A DNA stretch of 8,414 nucleotides from EX4572-165 sp002254885 (GTDB lineage Archaea > Thermoplasmatota > E2 > DHVEG-1): assembly GCA_029939595.1 (NCBI GenBank), contig JAOZSQ010000073.1, positions 1 through 8,414 on the forward strand, written 5' to 3'. The position numbers and the translations under genes were made by a program. Positions 1 to 6,143 of the stretch are shown here, one piece after another. The notes below the pieces were generated by a model. The model worked only from the letters and a program-made list of their open reading frames with translations, made no database searches and was not told where the DNA came from. Each line of letters begins with the position of its first letter. Position 1 is the stretch's first letter.

Positions 1-32
1 TGTTCCTCCATGATAAAACGATTGAAACTCAT
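1..32 (-). CDS. 5' end of a truncated gene, product unknown
   Basis: Only about ten codons are inside the window. On the minus strand an SD-like AAGGAGTG is followed after six bases by ATG (complement of 30-32), reading MSFNRFIMEE and running off the edge. A second ATG at 34-36 in another frame (MDEFQSFYHGGT) is also open, but lies only four bases from GGAG, so I prefer the one at 32. Nothing can be said about function. A long structured leader precedes it. Confidence 0.4.
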   Translation of the reverse strand, partial: MSFNRFIMEE

Positions 33-38
33 CCATCT

Positions 39-188
39 CACTCCTTATACAACAGATATGGTTTAAGGACATAAAGAGATTTCTATAGTGGGGGTTTTTC
101 AAAGTCCTCAATATTAAAAATAATGTTATTATTCTAGGTTAAAAGCCCCCGCGCTATTTTGGACTATTTGTTGCATTTATAAGGAGTG
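39..188 (-). promoter_or_regulatory. candidate structured leader with nested stems that would mask an SD
   Basis: Three nested pairings are visible on the minus strand. The outer stem is a perfect 11-bp match of CACTCCTTATA (188-178) with TATAAGGAGTG (49-39), and the latter contains the SD of the truncated gene. The middle stem is about 15 bp, pairing 157-141 (GGGGGCTTTT core) with 99-85 (AAAACCCCC core), with two G-U pairs and a two-base bulge. The inner hairpin is AATAAT/ATTATT around AAC (133-119). The C/G blocks stand out in an AT-rich spacer. A TATA-like TTATAAAT (182-175) would start RNA near 153, at the middle stem. In that case the outer stem would form only in longer transcripts, for example readthrough from the tRNA. 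Function is inferred only. Confidence 0.35.
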
Positions 189-201
189 ATCCCTTCTGAC
201 A

Positions 202-274
202 AGCCGACGGAGGGGGTCGAACCCTCGGCCTGCTGATTACGAATCAGCCGCTCTACCAGCTAAGCCACGTCGGC
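202..274 (-). tRNA. tRNA-Thr(CGU)
   Basis: This is a full cloverleaf on the minus strand. The acceptor stem GCCGACG/CGTCGGC pairs at all seven positions. The D arm is GCTT/GAGC with an AGCTGGTA loop. The anticodon arm is GCTGA-TTCGTAA-TCAGC, giving anticodon CGT, which reads the threonine codon ACG. The variable loop is short. The T arm is GAGGG-TTCGACC-CCCTC. The discriminator base is U, which fits archaeal tRNA-Thr, and no CCA is encoded. There is no intron. A TATA-like TTTTTTAAC on the minus strand at about 311-303 sits a suitable distance upstream. Confidence 0.96.
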
Positions 275-331
275 AAATCTGCATCTGGACATAATCTACT
301 CGGTTAAAAAAGTGACTATCTATCTCTTCTT

Positions 332-367
332 CATCCCCCCGCCCAATATCTTTTTATTACATCCCCC
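332..367 (+). promoter_or_regulatory. probable rnhB promoter with flanking C-rich repeats
   Basis: TTTTTATTA (351-359) is a TATA-like box 30-40 bases before the rnhB ATG at 390. Initiation would fall near 380-387, leaving almost no leader. The box is flanked by two copies of CATCCCCC (332-339 and 360-367, 28 bases apart), unusual in this AT-rich spacer. They could bind a regulator, but that is a guess. Confidence 0.4.
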
Positions 368-389
368 ACATTTCCCAATTGAATCAACA

Positions 390-1046
390 ATGATATGTGG
401 TGTAGATGAAGCAGGTAAAGGCCCTGTAATGGGTCCTTTAACGGTTGCAGGAGTATGTTTTAATGATGAAGAGTTTATTAATGCTCTTGGAGTGAAAGAT
501 TCAAAGAAACATACTCCAAAAAAAAGAGAAATGTTTGAAAAAATCATCAAAGAAAAATGTGAATCATTTGAAATTCTCATAATTCCAGCATCAGATATTG
601 ATGACATGAGAAAAGTAATGACGATGAATGAAATTGAGGTTTTTGCTTTTACAAAAGTGATAAAGAAACTGAAACCTGATCTTTGTTATGTTGATGCAGC
701 CGATGTAAATGAATCTCGTTTCGGAGATAACATTAAAAAACAATTACCAAAAAGAACAGAGATTATATCAAAACATAAAGCAGATGATATATATCCTATT
801 GTAAGCGCTGCATCCATTCTTGCAAAAACACAAAGAGATCGTGAGATATCCATTATTGCTGAAAAACTTGAATCAAAAATTAATAAACCAATGGGAAGCG
901 GATATCCTGCGGATCAAATCACTAAAATATTTCTTGAAACCTGGGTGAAAACTTATGGAAAATTACCACCCCACACTCGTAAATCTTGGAATACTGCAAA
1001 AAAATTAATGAATTCAATTCCAATGAAACGTTTAGATGATTTTTAA
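390..1046 (+). CDS. rnhB: Ribonuclease HII
   Basis: This 218-residue enzyme cleaves the RNA strand of RNA-DNA hybrids and nicks at single ribonucleotides in DNA, using divalent metal. The archaeal RNase HII signature opens the protein: GVDEAGKGP (D6, E7). The third carboxylate is in YVDAAD (D102) and the fourth in KADDIYPIVSAASILAK (D132), with GSGYP at 170-173 and the PHTRKSW block near 194-200. Length is normal for the archaeal family. I start at ATG 390 rather than at an upstream in-frame codon at 312, because the extra 26 residues are proline/phenylalanine-rich and precede the conserved N-terminus. There is no SD, and a TATA-like box at 351-359 suggests a nearly leaderless mRNA. The C-terminus MKRLDDF resembles a weak PCNA-binding (PIP) motif. 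The gene is convergent with the response regulator. Confidence 0.96.
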   Translation: MICGVDEAGKGPVMGPLTVAGVCFNDEEFINALGVKDSKKHTPKKREMFEKIIKEKCESFEILIIPASDIDDMRKVMTMNEIEVFAFTKVIKKLKPDLCYVDAADVNESRFGDNIKKQLPKRTEIISKHKADDIYPIVSAASILAKTQRDREISIIAEKLESKINKPMGSGYPADQITKIFLETWVKTYGKLPPHTRKSWNTAKKLMNSIPMKRLDDF

Positions 1047-1090
1047 AAGAGACCCATATGATATTTTGGGATTGGCAGATATCAATACAG

Positions 1091-1101
1091 GCCCCTTTTT
1101 T
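1091..1101 (+). terminator. oligo-T terminator after rnhB
   Basis: GCCCC followed by six T residues lies about 45 bases after the rnhB stop. Archaeal RNA polymerase commonly stops at T tracts. No convincing hairpin was seen. Confidence 0.4.
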
Positions 1102-1206
1102 GAACAAATCACTTGTATTATGGTGAAAATCGAGAGGTGAATCATTTTATTTATAAGTTAATTGTGAAAATCACATTTTGACAGAATAACAGCAAATTAT
1201 ATAAGG

Positions 1207-1220
1207 AAGAAAAAAAAGAA
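1207..1220 (-). terminator. oligo-T terminator after the response regulator
   Basis: On the minus strand, TTCTTTTTTTTCTT begins about 18 bases after the response-regulator stop codon and follows a short C5 block. This is a typical archaeal T-rich termination site. Confidence 0.5.
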
Positions 1221-1237
1221 TAGGGGGTTTTTTGTTT

Positions 1238-1594
1238 CTATTCGATGATTTTTAGAAGTGTTTCATGTGTGAATGGTTTTCCAATGTAATCATCTATGTA
1301 AGGAGCAAGTTCAGCAATTTTTGAATGATCCTTGGTTCCTTTTCCAGTAATAATCTTAATTTTTACATGATTATTAAGTCCCCGTGCTACGAGTTCTTTA
1401 ACGGTCTGCCATCCATCCATTTTTGGCATCATGATGTCAATGAGAACAATTCCTTTGAATCCTTGCTCAATGAATTTTATACAATCCTTTCCATTTGTTA
1501 CTGTTTTGATATCTACATCATTTTGTTTGTAGAATGCGTTTAATGAGGTAAGAATGTCTTCTTCATCATCTACAACGAGCAATTGTTTTTTCAT
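1238..1594 (-). CDS. Single-domain response regulator (CheY-like receiver)
   Basis: The 118-residue protein is a receiver domain only and carries no output domain. The acidic pocket is D9-D10 in VVDDEED, the phosphoacceptor is D53 in LIDIMMPKMDGW, the switch threonine is T83 in IITGKG, and the aromatic and lysine positions are Y103 and K106 in DYIGKPF. Such proteins take phosphate from a histidine kinase and act by protein-protein contact, either as a CheY-type output or as a phosphorelay step. No kinase lies in the window, so the partner is unknown. The start is supported by a strong SD, GGTGAT, eight bases before ATG 1594. A perfect 7-bp hairpin (1609-1625) lies directly upstream of that SD. 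Confidence 0.93.
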   Translation of the reverse strand: MKKQLLVVDDEEDILTSLNAFYKQNDVDIKTVTNGKDCIKFIEQGFKGIVLIDIMMPKMDGWQTVKELVARGLNNHVKIKIITGKGTKDHSKIAELAPYIDDYIGKPFTHETLLKIIE

Positions 1595-1608
1595 TTTTTT
1601 TCATCACC

Positions 1609-1625
1609 ATCCTATACGATAGGAT
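1609..1625 (-). promoter_or_regulatory. hairpin or operator directly upstream of the response-regulator SD
   Basis: ATCCTAT-acg-ATAGGAT is a perfect 7+3+7 inverted repeat. On the minus strand its 3' arm runs straight into GGTGATG, the SD of the receiver gene. A TATA-like TATTTAAATA (1653-1662) predicts a start near 1632, so the hairpin would form at the very 5' end of the mRNA. It could equally be a dimeric-repressor site at the initiation point. Confidence 0.45.
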
Positions 1626-1652
1626 TCTATCAATTTTTATTGTAAAGATTCA

Positions 1653-1662
1653 TATTTAAATA
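1653..1662 (-). promoter_or_regulatory. TATA-like box of the response-regulator gene
   Basis: TATTTAAATA lies about 60 bases before the ATG. It predicts initiation near 1632 and a leader of roughly 37 bases containing the hairpin and SD. Confidence 0.4.
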
Positions 1663-1750
1663 ATGAGTGTTATTATTACAAAATGAAAATAAGAATGCAT
1701 TTACTATAAAATATAAAAATTATAAAAAAATATGTTTGATGAATTAGAAA

Positions 1751-2404
1751 TTATGCGTTTTTATTTTTTTTATTTTTTGCATCTTTTTCATCAAGAACTC
1801 GTTGTAACATTTCAATATTAAATTGAGTTTCTGAACATCCATTTTTTGTTAAAGGTACTGATTGACTTGGAGTCATACATTGGCTTAATATCTTTGTTCC
1901 AAGTTTTAATTCATCAGTACACGCAACCCCTACAATTCCTTCATATGTGTGTTTCTTTAAGATTTTTTGTACACATGATCCACCAGGTAATACATAGACA
2001 TCATATTTTTTCTTTTTTGCAACTTTTATTGCTTGATGAACTAAACAATCCTTTGAGCAATGATTGCATGAATATGATGAATATTCGGTGTTAAATGTTG
2101 CTTTGCAACGTGAATCCATATATTTTCTGCAACAATGTGGAAGAAACAATGCTTTATTTTTTGCGTTTGTGAATTGTGTTTTCAACATAAAATTTTTTAC
2201 ATGTGCATCTATTATATCTCTTATGAGAACGATTGCATCATCTAAATTTAATCCTGTTTTTTCAACTATGTTAAATTTTTGTACAAGTTCTTTTGCTTTT
2301 TCACTGATTGATTCGGGTATTAATTCTTTTTCTGTGTAGCTTGTAATTTCAAAGAATAATGCTTGTGAGAGTTTACTTAAATCAAATGTGAAATGATAGG
2401 ACAT
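1751..2404 (-). CDS. DUF116 family cysteine-rich protein
   Basis: The protein is 217 residues long. From residue 86 on it matches the DUF116 pattern as I know it: LFLPHCCRK (C91, C92), C100, the YSCNHCSKDC cluster (C113, C116, C120), the PGGSC motif (140-144), a VACTDEL block (C162), C176 and NGC (C190). The N-terminal 75 residues are helical-looking without a signal peptide. Ten cysteines, mostly in conserved blocks, suggest metal or Fe-S binding, but the biochemical role of DUF116 is not established. The C-terminal tail (KDAKNKKNKNA) is lysine-rich. GGAG lies ten bases before the ATG. Two tandem CTATAAAA boxes (2433-2448) serve as a likely promoter. It is transcribed alone. Confidence 0.85.
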   Translation of the reverse strand: MSYHFTFDLSKLSQALFFEITSYTEKELIPESISEKAKELVQKFNIVEKTGLNLDDAIVLIRDIIDAHVKNFMLKTQFTNAKNKALFLPHCCRKYMDSRCKATFNTEYSSYSCNHCSKDCLVHQAIKVAKKKKYDVYVLPGGSCVQKILKKHTYEGIVGVACTDELKLGTKILSQCMTPSQSVPLTKNGCSETQFNIEMLQRVLDEKDAKNKKNKNA

Positions 2405-2432
2405 GAATGTTTTTCTCCAATAATTATTTTTA

Positions 2433-2448
2433 TTTTATAGTTTTATAG
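2433..2448 (-). promoter_or_regulatory. tandem TATA boxes before the DUF116 gene
   Basis: On the minus strand CTATAAAA occurs twice back to back (2448-2441 and 2440-2433), about 30-45 bases before the ATG. Initiation would fall near 2410-2420, giving a very short leader. The rest of the spacer 2405-2654 is AT-rich, and I see no gene in it. Confidence 0.45.
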
Positions 2449-2654
2449 TTATTTAATACTTATTGTACATTTAATTACTAATATAATGCTTAATTAAACC
2501 TATTAGGAGAGGGGCAACTTATATTACAATTTAAATATTTCTATTTAATATTCATTATAAAGCTGTTTATTTGTTACTTTTGTTTTATTAATCATTTAAT
2601 TCATTATAATTTAACCCACTTTGCTTTTTATAAAAATAGAAAAATGAAAAGGAA

Positions 2655-3737
2655 TTATTGATTATCCTCTTGAAATTCCTTTAAGAATGATGCAAGTTTT
2701 TCAACACATTCAATATTCATTGCATTATAGATTGATGCGCGCATTCCACCAACTGATCGATGACCTTTCAAACCAATAAGACCTTGTTTTGTTGCTTCAT
2801 TGAAACATTCTTGTTCAAGTTCAGGTGTTTCAAGATTAAATGTGACATTCATAAGAGAACGGGAATCTTTTTCAGCATGTCCCTTATAGAAACCATCTGA
2901 AGAATCAAATACATCATAAAGAAGATCTGCTTTCTTACGATTCTTTTTCTCCATAGCAGCAACTCCACCTTGTTGTTTCAAATAGTCAAGGCTAAGCTTA
3001 CACATATAAATCGCCCAGCAAGGACCTGTATTAAATAATGAGTCTTTTTCTGCATGTGTAATCCACTTTTGCATTGTGGGAGTGTTATCAGAAACTCGAT
3101 TAAGAAGATCTTTTCTAACAATAACAAGAGTGACACCTGCAGGTCCTAGGTTTTTTTGTGCACCTGCATAGATCACACCAAATTTTTTTGCATCAATTTC
3201 TTTATCAAATATATGCGAAGACATATCACAAACTAGGGGAACAGAATCAGGGACCTTTGGCCATGAATGATATTCAGTTCCAAAGATAGTGTTATTTCCA
3301 GTTACATGAGCAAAAGATGCATTTTCATTAAAGGAAATGTCTTTGGGTATATATGAAAAATTCTTATCCTCAGAACTTGCAACAACATTAACATCTCCAT
3401 AGAGCTTTCCTTCTTTGATTGCTTTTTTTGACCAAACACCTGTGTTTACATACTCCATCGGTTTTCCCTTTTGATACAGGTTAGCAGGAACCATATAAAA
3501 TTGTGTTGATGCTCCCCCCTGCAACCACATAACCTTATATTCATCGTTAAGTCCTAATAGCTCAGTCACTAAATCAGTTCCTTGTTGATGCATCTCAGCA
3601 TATTGTTTACTGCGATGAGATATTTCCATAACTGACATTCCTGTGTTATTGAAATCCAATAGCTCCTCTTTGGCCTTCTGTAACACTGGAAGAGGTAGTG
3701 TTGCAGGACCCGCATAGAAATTACACACACGTTTCAT
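2655..3737 (-). CDS. serC: Phosphoserine aminotransferase
   Basis: This PLP enzyme of serine biosynthesis interconverts 3-phosphohydroxypyruvate and phosphoserine, with glutamate as amino donor. The 360-residue protein matches bacterial-type SerC in length (E. coli has about 362) and motifs: NFYAGPATLP at the N-terminus, ISHRS (39-43), GGAST (74-78) in the phosphate-binding region, W102, D171 in VCDMSS, the PLP Schiff-base lysine K195 in AGAQKNLGPAG, and the C-terminal KGHRSVGGMRASIYNA. A GTG three codons upstream (3746) is in frame, but GTGAT there reads better as the SD for ATG 3737, so I choose ATG. Arginine codons are mostly CGN (7 of 8), unlike the right-hand module. It appears monocistronic, with AT-rich spacers on both sides. 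Confidence 0.96.
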   Translation of the reverse strand: MKRVCNFYAGPATLPLPVLQKAKEELLDFNNTGMSVMEISHRSKQYAEMHQQGTDLVTELLGLNDEYKVMWLQGGASTQFYMVPANLYQKGKPMEYVNTGVWSKKAIKEGKLYGDVNVVASSEDKNFSYIPKDISFNENASFAHVTGNNTIFGTEYHSWPKVPDSVPLVCDMSSHIFDKEIDAKKFGVIYAGAQKNLGPAGVTLVIVRKDLLNRVSDNTPTMQKWITHAEKDSLFNTGPCWAIYMCKLSLDYLKQQGGVAAMEKKNRKKADLLYDVFDSSDGFYKGHAEKDSRSLMNVTFNLETPELEQECFNEATKQGLIGLKGHRSVGGMRASIYNAMNIECVEKLASFLKEFQEDNQ

Positions 3738-3842
3738 TTTAATCACAATGTACCTATTTATGTTATAATCGCATGTATATGGAGTAGTTTTTTAAATCAT
3801 TCGGATAAAATATTTACCAATTTATTGTTTCATATTTTTCTT

Positions 3843-3852
3843 TTTATATAAA
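3843..3852 (+). promoter_or_regulatory. TATA box of the 117-residue protein gene
   Basis: TTTATATAAA is a near-consensus archaeal TATA box. Initiation about 25 bases downstream (near 3872) leaves a leader of about 70 bases before ATG 3944. Confidence 0.55.
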
Positions 3853-3913
3853 AATGGTAAGAGCTGTCAAGAGGGCTGGTAATGTCTGTACAACAATTCC
3901 TTAATAATGAAAC

Positions 3914-3936
3914 ATACCAAAAGTGGTATTGTGAGG
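3914..3936 (+). promoter_or_regulatory. hairpin abutting the SD of the 117-residue protein gene
   Basis: ATACCA-AAAG-TGGTAT (3914-3929) forms a perfect 6-bp stem with a tetraloop. One base later comes GTGAGG (3931-3936), the likely SD, seven bases before ATG 3944. The arrangement resembles that of the response-regulator leader. Confidence 0.4.
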
Positions 3937-3943
3937 AAATTAA

Positions 3944-4297
3944 ATGGATAAAAATTTAGTTGAAGCATTGAAAAACGCTTTTGATATGCAAAAAAAAGAT
4001 GCAATAAACCTAGCAAAAACAGTTGAGACTATTTTTGATGGTAATAATGAAATCGAAGATATGAGTATAGATAAATACTCAAGAGCATTGTTTTATGAAC
4101 TTCAACGACAGAAATTACTTAAAATTCGACGTGAAGAAATCAAAGAAGAAGGTAAGAATCTTCGAAAATTCTACTGGTCTTTTGACAAAAAAACAATCAA
4201 AGAAAAAGCACATATGAAATATGAAAATGACATGTATCCAATATATGGACGGATACCAACAAATGCATGGATCGCACGTTCAACAAGGAACACATAG
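3944..4297 (+). CDS. Conserved-looking hypothetical protein, 117 residues
   Basis: This is a small soluble protein rich in charged residues, with no signal peptide or membrane segment. The first 75 residues look like a compact helical domain: LVEALKNAFDMQKKDAINLA, then NEIEDMSIDKYSRALFYELQ (35-54), then a basic stretch RQKLLKIRREEIKEEGKNLR. The layout of short helices plus a basic helix suggests a winged-helix or related nucleic-acid-binding fold, but no motif proves it. From memory it resembles a small uncharacterised family seen in Thermoplasmata-like archaea (possibly DUF6015); I could not check this. The tail from residue 90 holds PIYGRIPTNAW. It has its own TATA box and SD, and converges on taw3 29 bases away. 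Confidence 0.75.
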   Translation: MDKNLVEALKNAFDMQKKDAINLAKTVETIFDGNNEIEDMSIDKYSRALFYELQRQKLLKIRREEIKEEGKNLRKFYWSFDKKTIKEKAHMKYENDMYPIYGRIPTNAWIARSTRNT

Positions 4298-4313
4298 TAA
4301 AGTATATTCCTCC

Positions 4314-4328
4314 ATTTTTCTTATTTTT
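4314..4328 (+). terminator. T-rich terminator between convergent genes
   Basis: Two T5 runs (4315-4319 and 4323-4327) follow the stop of the 117-residue gene. They would end plus-strand transcription just at the 3' end of taw3. Confidence 0.4.
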
Positions 4329-4914
4329 AATCTCTTGTTTTTAACATTGTTAATAATTTTTCCAGTTTTTTATGACCTCTTATCAATAAATCATTTCCAA
4401 ATTCTACAAGTAATTCAAGATACTCATCTGACACATACACATTCTTATTAACAGCAATTGGAACATCCATGCGTTCTGTGCTACAAATCTCAACAATGAT
4501 ACGTTTTTTCCCTGTTTTGAATCCACTATGTTTAAAACCTGAACAAATACCAAGTTTAACTAAATTATCTGCATCATTAATTGCCTCTGCTGCAATATGG
4601 AAAATGGGAGACTGTGTGATGAACCATAACTGACCATCATCATATGTTTCTAATGTATCCTTTATCTCAGAAAATTTTATTGATCGATGCCATTTTCCAA
4701 GAAATATTGCATTTTTTTTATCTCCAACCTCTGGAAGTTGCATCAGAATGATTCTTCCCGCGCAACTACTTGTTGTCACATATGAATCAAGATCATTAAT
4801 GATATCAATAATTGGTCTTACCTTTTCATCAACTTCATTTTTCTTAATGGCGTTTTGTAATTTTGTTAGAGTCTGTATTTTAAACTGGCTAAACATAGCA
4901 GTATTTTGTTGCAT
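4327..4914 (-). CDS. taw3: tRNA(Phe) wyosine-derivative N4-methyltransferase Taw3/TYW3
   Basis: TYW3-family enzymes use S-adenosylmethionine to methylate N4 of the tricyclic wyosine intermediate at position 37 of tRNA(Phe), next to the anticodon. The 195-residue protein carries the family blocks in order: TTSSCAGR (47-54), GKWHRS (73-78), GQLWFITQSPIFHI (94-107), CSGFKHSG (124-131) and ICSTERMDVPI (143-153). Length is typical. An internal ATG at residue 7 is a possible alternative start. The gene follows the oxidoreductase on the same strand after 24 bases, so the two are probably cotranscribed. A GGATGA about eight bases before the ATG may act as the SD. No other wyosine gene is in the window, so the pairing with an amino-acid-type dehydrogenase is not explained by pathway. 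Confidence 0.9.
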   Translation of the reverse strand: MQQNTAMFSQFKIQTLTKLQNAIKKNEVDEKVRPIIDIINDLDSYVTTSSCAGRIILMQLPEVGDKKNAIFLGKWHRSIKFSEIKDTLETYDDGQLWFITQSPIFHIAAEAINDADNLVKLGICSGFKHSGFKTGKKRIIVEICSTERMDVPIAVNKNVYVSDEYLELLVEFGNDLLIRGHKKLEKLLTMLKTRD

Positions 4915-4938
4915 TTTCTATTTCATCCATCATTTATT

Positions 4939-6090
4939 TTACACTTTTTCTTCTATTTTTTCTATGTTAATATTTCTTTTTTTAAGCTCTTTAAACATCA
5001 TTTTAGTTGGAATGATTTCTTCTGGGCAAAACACCCCCGGTTTTTTAATAATACCTTTTGCCAGAAAATCAGCAGTAATTGAAACAGGAAATCCTGTTGT
5101 ACGCATCATTGCAGAAAGATTTGACTTTTTGTCTATATAATCAATCATCGAATATTCAATATTAATAATATCATCATTCTTTCTTGCCTTTGCAAATACT
5201 TTCAGCAAAATTACATCATTACCAGTTTTTGGTAACTTTTTTTCCAACTGATGAATTAATACCTCACGAGGCGTAATTTTTGAACCATGAACAGAAATAG
5301 ATTTTGTTGATCCGAATCCAAGATCAAGCATAGTCTTAAATTTTTCACAGTGACCCGGATATCGAATGGTTTTATAATCAAGATAATTAATCACATTTTT
5401 ATAAGTAGTTGGAAGAGTAGAACATCCACCTGATGTAATAAATGCCTCCATGTTTTCAAATGGTTCTGGAAATGAAATTGTTTCAATTTCAGACATAGAA
5501 CTTTTTATTATTGATTTTCCATGATCTAAAACAATAGCATCCTCCAGATATTCATTAATCAGACCATTAGGAGAGAAAACAATTTCATATTCCAATGGAG
5601 GTTTTGGATTAACTGGAAGTCCACCAACACGAAGTTTTACATATTCAATATCTGAATAATTCTCTACTATATCTTTTGTAATTATTGAAACTAAACCTGG
5701 TGCAAGTCCTGAATCTGGGATAATAGTTACCTGTTGATCAACAGCTGCATCATGTAGACTTTTTTGTCTTTGAACAACATCATTATTACCACCTAGATCA
5801 ATGAAATGGGCACTATTTTCAATAGCGATTTTTGTTAACATTTCATTAAAAAAATATGGAACTGCTGAAATGATAACAAAACTCCCTAAACAAGCATCTT
5901 TAAGTTTATCTTCATCTTTAATATCAATCTTTTTTGTTTGTAAAGCATCTGATTTACAGATTTTCTCTGCTTGTTTCAACGCACCATGATTATTATCGAT
6001 TAGAGTTACTGTATCAATTGATGTTTCATGTAAAACATCATAACTTATAGCTGAACCCATTAATCCTGCTCCAATCACACTAACATTCAT
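4939..6090 (-). CDS. Saccharopine dehydrogenase-family NAD(P)-dependent oxidoreductase
   Basis: The protein is 383 residues long. The N-terminal Rossmann fold shows GAGLMG (7-12) and an acidic residue at the end of strand 2 (D32 in TLIDNN), which usually favours NAD. ISAVPYFFN (74-82), IDLGGNND (97-104) and DSGLAPG (126-132) match the saccharopine dehydrogenase/homospermidine synthase NAD-binding family. The C-terminal catalytic domain holds VGGLPV (155-160), TSGGCSTLPTTY (219-230), RYPGHCE (243-249) and MMRTTGFPVS (328-337). Size and these blocks resemble lysine 6-dehydrogenase and related single-chain enzymes, but the substrate cannot be fixed from sequence alone. The start is ATG 6090, with GGTGG about 12 bases upstream. 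It probably leads a two-gene operon with taw3. Confidence 0.88.
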   Translation of the reverse strand: MNVSVIGAGLMGSAISYDVLHETSIDTVTLIDNNHGALKQAEKICKSDALQTKKIDIKDEDKLKDACLGSFVIISAVPYFFNEMLTKIAIENSAHFIDLGGNNDVVQRQKSLHDAAVDQQVTIIPDSGLAPGLVSIITKDIVENYSDIEYVKLRVGGLPVNPKPPLEYEIVFSPNGLINEYLEDAIVLDHGKSIIKSSMSEIETISFPEPFENMEAFITSGGCSTLPTTYKNVINYLDYKTIRYPGHCEKFKTMLDLGFGSTKSISVHGSKITPREVLIHQLEKKLPKTGNDVILLKVFAKARKNDDIINIEYSMIDYIDKKSNLSAMMRTTGFPVSITADFLAKGIIKKPGVFCPEEIIPTKMMFKELKKRNINIEKIEEKV

Positions 6091-6143
6091 TTCTTTAAAA
6101 CCACCAATTTCTCATTTTTTACTGAAATAAGCAATCACTGTTA

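Noticed and set aside
312..389. In-frame 26-residue extension upstream of rnhB ATG 390
   Set aside because: It is proline/phenylalanine-rich, covers the likely promoter and precedes the normal family N-terminus.
320..607. 95-codon minus-strand ORF opposite rnhB
   Set aside because: It lies antisense to the conserved RNase HII catalytic region, has no recognisable motif or SD, and is a shadow of that gene.
1058..1126. 22-codon plus-strand ORF after rnhB (MIFWDWQIS...)
   Set aside because: It has no SD or promoter of its own, crosses the T6 terminator and has an odd tryptophan-rich composition; likely chance.
3738..3746. GTG start three codons before the chosen serC ATG
   Set aside because: GTGAT there fits an SD for ATG 3737, and the shorter form matches the usual SerC N-terminus.
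3854..3904. 16-codon ORF (MVRAVKRAG...) just after the TATA box at 3843
   Set aside because: Its ATG lies upstream of the predicted transcription start, so it would not be in the mRNA.
4748..5140. 130-codon plus-strand ORF across the taw3/oxidoreductase junction
   Set aside because: It is F/I/L/S-rich antisense sequence opposite two well-supported genes.
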